Shown: piece after piece, positions 60,220 through 64,000 of the stretch
Position numbering within the stretch: position 1 is the first letter of the stretch
How the letters are laid out: every line of letters begins with the position of its first letter
Assembly (NCBI GenBank): GCA_036971475.1
Contig: JBAIZL010000001.1
Span: 103,562,850 to 103,626,849 of the forward strand
Origin: Prosapia bicincta
Lineage: Eukaryota > Arthropoda > Insecta > Hemiptera > Cercopidae
Direction: 5' to 3'
DNA length: 64,000 nucleotides
The notes under the pieces: model-generated
The model's database searches: none
The model's input: the letters and a program-made list of their open reading frames with translations, nothing else
What the model was told of the DNA's origin: nothing
Made by a program: the position numbers and the translations under genes

Positions 60220-62050
60220 TTTTTTTAAAGTTAAAGTGGGTGTTACTTGATGTTATTAAAGTTTTTTCAAATAATAAATTAATAATTCAATAATTAAATT
60301 TAACTAATTGATTTTATTCATTCATTTTGCTTTCTATATCCCATTTTTGATCATGCCATATGTAAACACATATTTATATTAATTATAAATATTTTAAAAA
60401 AAGTATATAAAATAAAATTTTACTTTGTTGACCTAAGAATGAATTGACCTATTATACTTGTATCAATGGATTTAAAAGCTAATATTTAGTGTGATATATA
60501 TTATAATAAAAATAGATTATTTACATAACCTTTTATTCATGTTTTATTTCAAGAAAAAATGTTCTTCTTCATTCATTAATGCTTCTTATTTAACCTAATA
60601 ATATTAGCGTTCCATGCAAGACGCCTCTATTTGCTTGGCTAATGCCCGAAGCAACGTCATGTCTAAAGCATTTAATACTTTGTGTGAGCTTCTAGAAAAT
60701 TATAAATAACGAAAATCATGAAATAAAGTTATAATAATGGAGTAACGTGCATTCTGGAAGCAATTTTTCTTTTTTCACTAGTTTTTATTGGTAACGATTG
60801 ATCGCTGTTTAGTACGTTTTTCCAAGACTAGTACTAGAAATTATTTGCATAAATAACACTCTACTTCTCTAAATAGGACTTTAGTTACACTGTAAAATTA
60901 TTACATCGTTTTATAACAAAGCACTTTCAACAAATTTAGGAAGAAGCCAATTTGTTGAAGTTACAATTAAATCTAATATTGGGTAATTGATGTATGTTAC
61001 CCCATATTTGAAAAACCAACCACTATATCTAGTTTATTACGTTCGAAAATATATTTATTTTTTTGTTTTATACAATGATAACAATATTTCTGATGTAATT
61101 TCTCATTGAATTTGCAATTAAGAGAAAAAATATCACATTTAGTGCTGCTCACTGTGATATATAGTTTTTTTTGGTGATTATTTTTGTATTGCTTATCTTC
61201 TACGAAGGCAACATTATCGCCGAAACTAGTTTGTGTTCTGAACTAGTGTATTTGTTTCTATTAAACTAATGTATGTTAGGATTCAGAGTTGATTATTTTA
61301 TTTTTTACCGATGTGAATATTTCGCACTAGCTAAGCTATAATTAACTAAACGTTATTCATAATTATATTTAACAATATTGTTAAAGTGATTAATTAAATA
61401 TTTATATTATATAAAATTAATAAAATAAAATAACATTTCTTTACTTACGTTAAAATACTAATTATAAAACTAATCTTTAATAAAGTAATATAAAAAATTA
61501 ATAGGAAAAGAAAAAAGACAAACTATGAATATTCTAAGGTAAATTCAATGGAAATGTATTATTTCACAGCTGGAGAAAAAAACTTGCTTCGTATATCTAT
61601 AATAGACGTAGGAATGTGTTTCCTAATGGAAAACCATTAAGGTTTTGTTTAGTTAGGTTGAAACTTCCGTTACATTAATTTAATCAAACGTAAAATAAAA
61701 AACATGACATATAAAATATAAATTAAAATACTTTAGACATTAAAGATTTAATTTTCATACATTATTAGTTAGTCAACTTTCTTGAGTAGCAGTACTACAT
61801 GCATCTATAGTGTAACTGGAAATGAAGTGGATGGATTGCATTAAATTATATATTGTGTCATATTCTATATAACACTCTGAGACTTATCATGTGGTTTATA
61901 TTCAACATGGCGTTCATATTTCATGGGATTAAAGCCAGAATGATACGCAATAAATCAGACGCATCCCCTTATTTATCACGTCTTACTGTAGAATGAATAT
62001 CTAGTTACAGCGTGTGTAAGAAAACTAATTGGAAATGAATATTATGTTTA
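60220..62050. other. Right-arm DNA, no gene seen
   Basis: Reverse counterpart of 18990-20850. An (ATT)n run at 62069-62092 marks the outer end of homology. Confidence 0.45.
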
Positions 62051-62601
62051 AATGAAAATGGTAAAGTATTATTATTATTATTATTATTATTAGTTTATTA
62101 AATTATATTGCTTCTAATAATTTACAAAAAAACATTCAATAAAACATCAAAATTACACTAATTTTGCCTGTCCTATAAAATCTTTAGAGATTGACGGATT
62201 TGGACAATGATTTTAATTAAAAAATAACTTCAAGAAACATTGAACTCTAAGCAGCGTGTGGTTGCAAATTTGCTGTTTTGAAGGACAGGACGATAAATTT
62301 ATTCAAAGAAGGGAAAAGTGAATAATTTTAGAATAGCTTTAAATCTTATAAATTTAAACATTTTCATCATCATATGTTGTCCTCTACATTATAAAATATA
62401 ACATATAAAACTCAATTTCACCATCCGCCACTGCTTATAACAAACATTTACTCAGCATAAAATAATTCACAAGATAATTTATAATACTTTAAAAATTTTA
62501 ATAAAAACTATTTATAATTGGTAAACATGTAATCCAAATAATTCTTCAAATATATAATTGTATTTTGTTCAATTTTACCTGAAATGACCCTGTTCTTCAA
62601 G

Positions 62602-62696
62602 AGATTTTGATAAGGTTGTGTCGAAAGATGAAATTTCTAGGATTGTTCGAGATGAAGAACGTTTATTCGGGGTGAATATTCATTTCAGTGATCTGG
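62602..62696 (+). CDS. Candidate 95-bp exon, unknown gene
   Basis: Acceptor ccctgttcttcaag and donor gtaagaaa bound 95 bases. The open phase reads DFDKVVSKDEISRIVRDEER and then LFGVNIHFSDL. The composition is charged and protein-like, unlike the surrounding AT-driven frames. An in-frame stop lies just upstream of the acceptor, so it would need splicing. I do not recognise the family and see no partner exon before the window ends. Confidence 0.4.
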
Positions 62697-62699
62697 GTA

Positions 62700-63360
62700 A
62701 GAAAATATTAAAATAATTTTAAATCAATTTCAACATCATTTTCAATATAAATCAGTGATTTTTTTTAAAATAGAAGATTATTTTTAAAAAAATTAAAACT
62801 GCACATTTCACTTCAGTATAAACACGTAAATGCAAAAGGTTAAACTTTACATGTAAACAAGTGGCCGGCTGAGTTAATTGTACCTACTATGAATAAGCAG
62901 CAATATGTAATATTTATTCACCACCCTAAAATCTTCATTACATTTATTCTTTCCTATTAAAACAAATTCTATAAAATGAATAGTAAGGTAGGCTGTGTGA
63001 CTATTTCAATAAATTTTATGACACTTTTCCCACATAAAATATAACACTATTACTACACCTTCACAAGTGAAGCTCATATTTTGGCTCATAGTTTGTATTG
63101 TACGAGCCATTGCCGCTAGGATTAAGGCCGTAGGCCAGCGAGTGAGGGGACGATTCAAGTATAGTTGTATTCGCTCTTCTGGTCAGAATGGACGGAGTTA
63201 AGGGGAGGGGCAAGTAGGTGCATTGCCATTCCCCCAGTTTTCTGGACAGTTATATTACTCTTTTATAATCAATAGCTGACAATGATGTCATTAAAATACT
63301 ACAGGAATAATAATAGTGCTGACAAGAAACTTACTTGGCAATATCAGTTGTTATATTGAT
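62700..63360. other. Unassigned flank; GC-richer block at 63100-63240
   Basis: The block at 63100-63240 (gagccattgccgctaggatt, ggccgtaggccagcgagtga, ggagttaaggggaggggcaa) is compositionally distinct and could be an old element piece. No clear tRNA-like promoter boxes or coding frame. Confidence 0.35.
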
Positions 63361-63362
63361 CA

Positions 63363-64000
63363 TATGCGAGTTATTTTATAAATATAACTGTAAGTTCAAA
63401 GAAAAATATGAACTTTATTTGAATCTTACAAGTCATGATGTTAAAAATAAAATTTTAGAAATTGTTTCAGACGAAGTTTGGTATTCAACGTTATGTTTCT
63501 CACAGAAATAAAATCTGGCTTATTTTTGGACTTACGATTTTGCAGAATTAGAAAAGAATTTAAATTCGTCAAAGCTTCAAGTCTAATAGCCGCTGATTTG
63601 TGTTCTATGAGAAACACATGGTTGAATACCATACTCTAACTTAATTAAAAAAGTAGTTAAAAACGTGTGCATTATAATGTAAGATTTTTGATGCGGGCTC
63701 ATTGTCGACAAGCTCTCCATTGTTTAAATGCTCTCTATTTTTAAGGTGGGAGTAGGTCGACCCCAGACCCATTTGACACCCCCCCCCCAGGGGAGTCTAG
63801 TTCACCCAAGAACTAAACCTGTAAACCTGTGTAGACGTATTGGGAAAGACTTGAATATACTGAAAATGACGATTTTATTGCAGAATTTCCACCTATTTTT
63901 GGTTTAAAGCAGGTCCTCTGCAAAGTTCAGGTGAATACTTAATGTTTATAGGTTGTTTGAGGTTATACGAAATATAGGCTACAAGAGAGAATCGTAAAAT
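63363..64000 (-). repeat. Block x, second copy, runs off the window
   Basis: Reverse-orientation copy of 39721-40361, including the fold-back (about 63480-63630) and a C-run at 63779. With 39721-40361 it brackets the whole right arm as an inverted pair. Confidence 0.9.

Noticed and set aside
63100..63240. Possible tRNA-derived SINE
   Set aside because: The block is GC-rich, but I could not find convincing A and B box promoter sequences with proper spacing.

Overview
This is AT-rich eukaryotic nuclear DNA with very long (AC)n, (GT)n and (AT)n microsatellites. It carries a BEL/Pao LTR retrotransposon, Penelope-like element (PLE) fragments with GIY-YIG nuclease remnants, and I/Jockey-type non-LTR retrotransposon fragments. 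That mix fits an arthropod; a chelicerate is my best guess, from family resemblance only. No rRNA, tRNA, operon or CRISPR array is visible. Almost every long open frame is either a mobile element or a translated microsatellite.

Layout. 1-18.97 kb: mostly unique AT-rich DNA with microsatellites, a broken non-LTR gag fragment (1.44-2.09 kb), a seven-copy 89-bp tandem repeat (9.31-9.93 kb), several fold-back elements, and two opposed PLE fragments (17.5-18.7 kb). 18.98-34.10 kb: left arm of a very large inverted duplication. 34.10-42.68 kb: spacer between the arms, with a 27-bp tandem repeat and a chain of short exon-like segments whose splice signals and reading phases agree. 42.68-62.09 kb: right arm, an inverted copy of the left arm. 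62.09-64.0 kb: flank with one exon-like segment and an inverted copy of a block from the spacer.

History read from the sequence. The arms match closely over about 14 kb but each has private changes. The right arm has an intact-looking 5,156-bp BEL/Pao insertion (45394-50549) with identical 259-bp LTRs and a 5-bp target duplication (CATTA). The left arm keeps the uninterrupted target, so insertion came after the copies separated. The right arm lacks two left-arm segments (about 750 and 304 bp) and has a private 129-bp tandem duplication. The non-LTR ORF2 remnant in each arm has its own nonsense mutation. A roughly 640-bp block (39721-40361) recurs inverted at 63363-64000, so the right arm lies between inverted repeats that could have flipped it. 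A mis-joined haplotype is a serious alternative explanation for the inverted duplication.

The BEL polyprotein keeps Gag-like, zinc-knuckle, protease, reverse-transcriptase and integrase regions. It appears to have lost the RNase H region in frame, has YVDN instead of YVDD, and has a frame break near its C terminus. The most interesting non-transposon signal is the possible micro-exon gene in the spacer.
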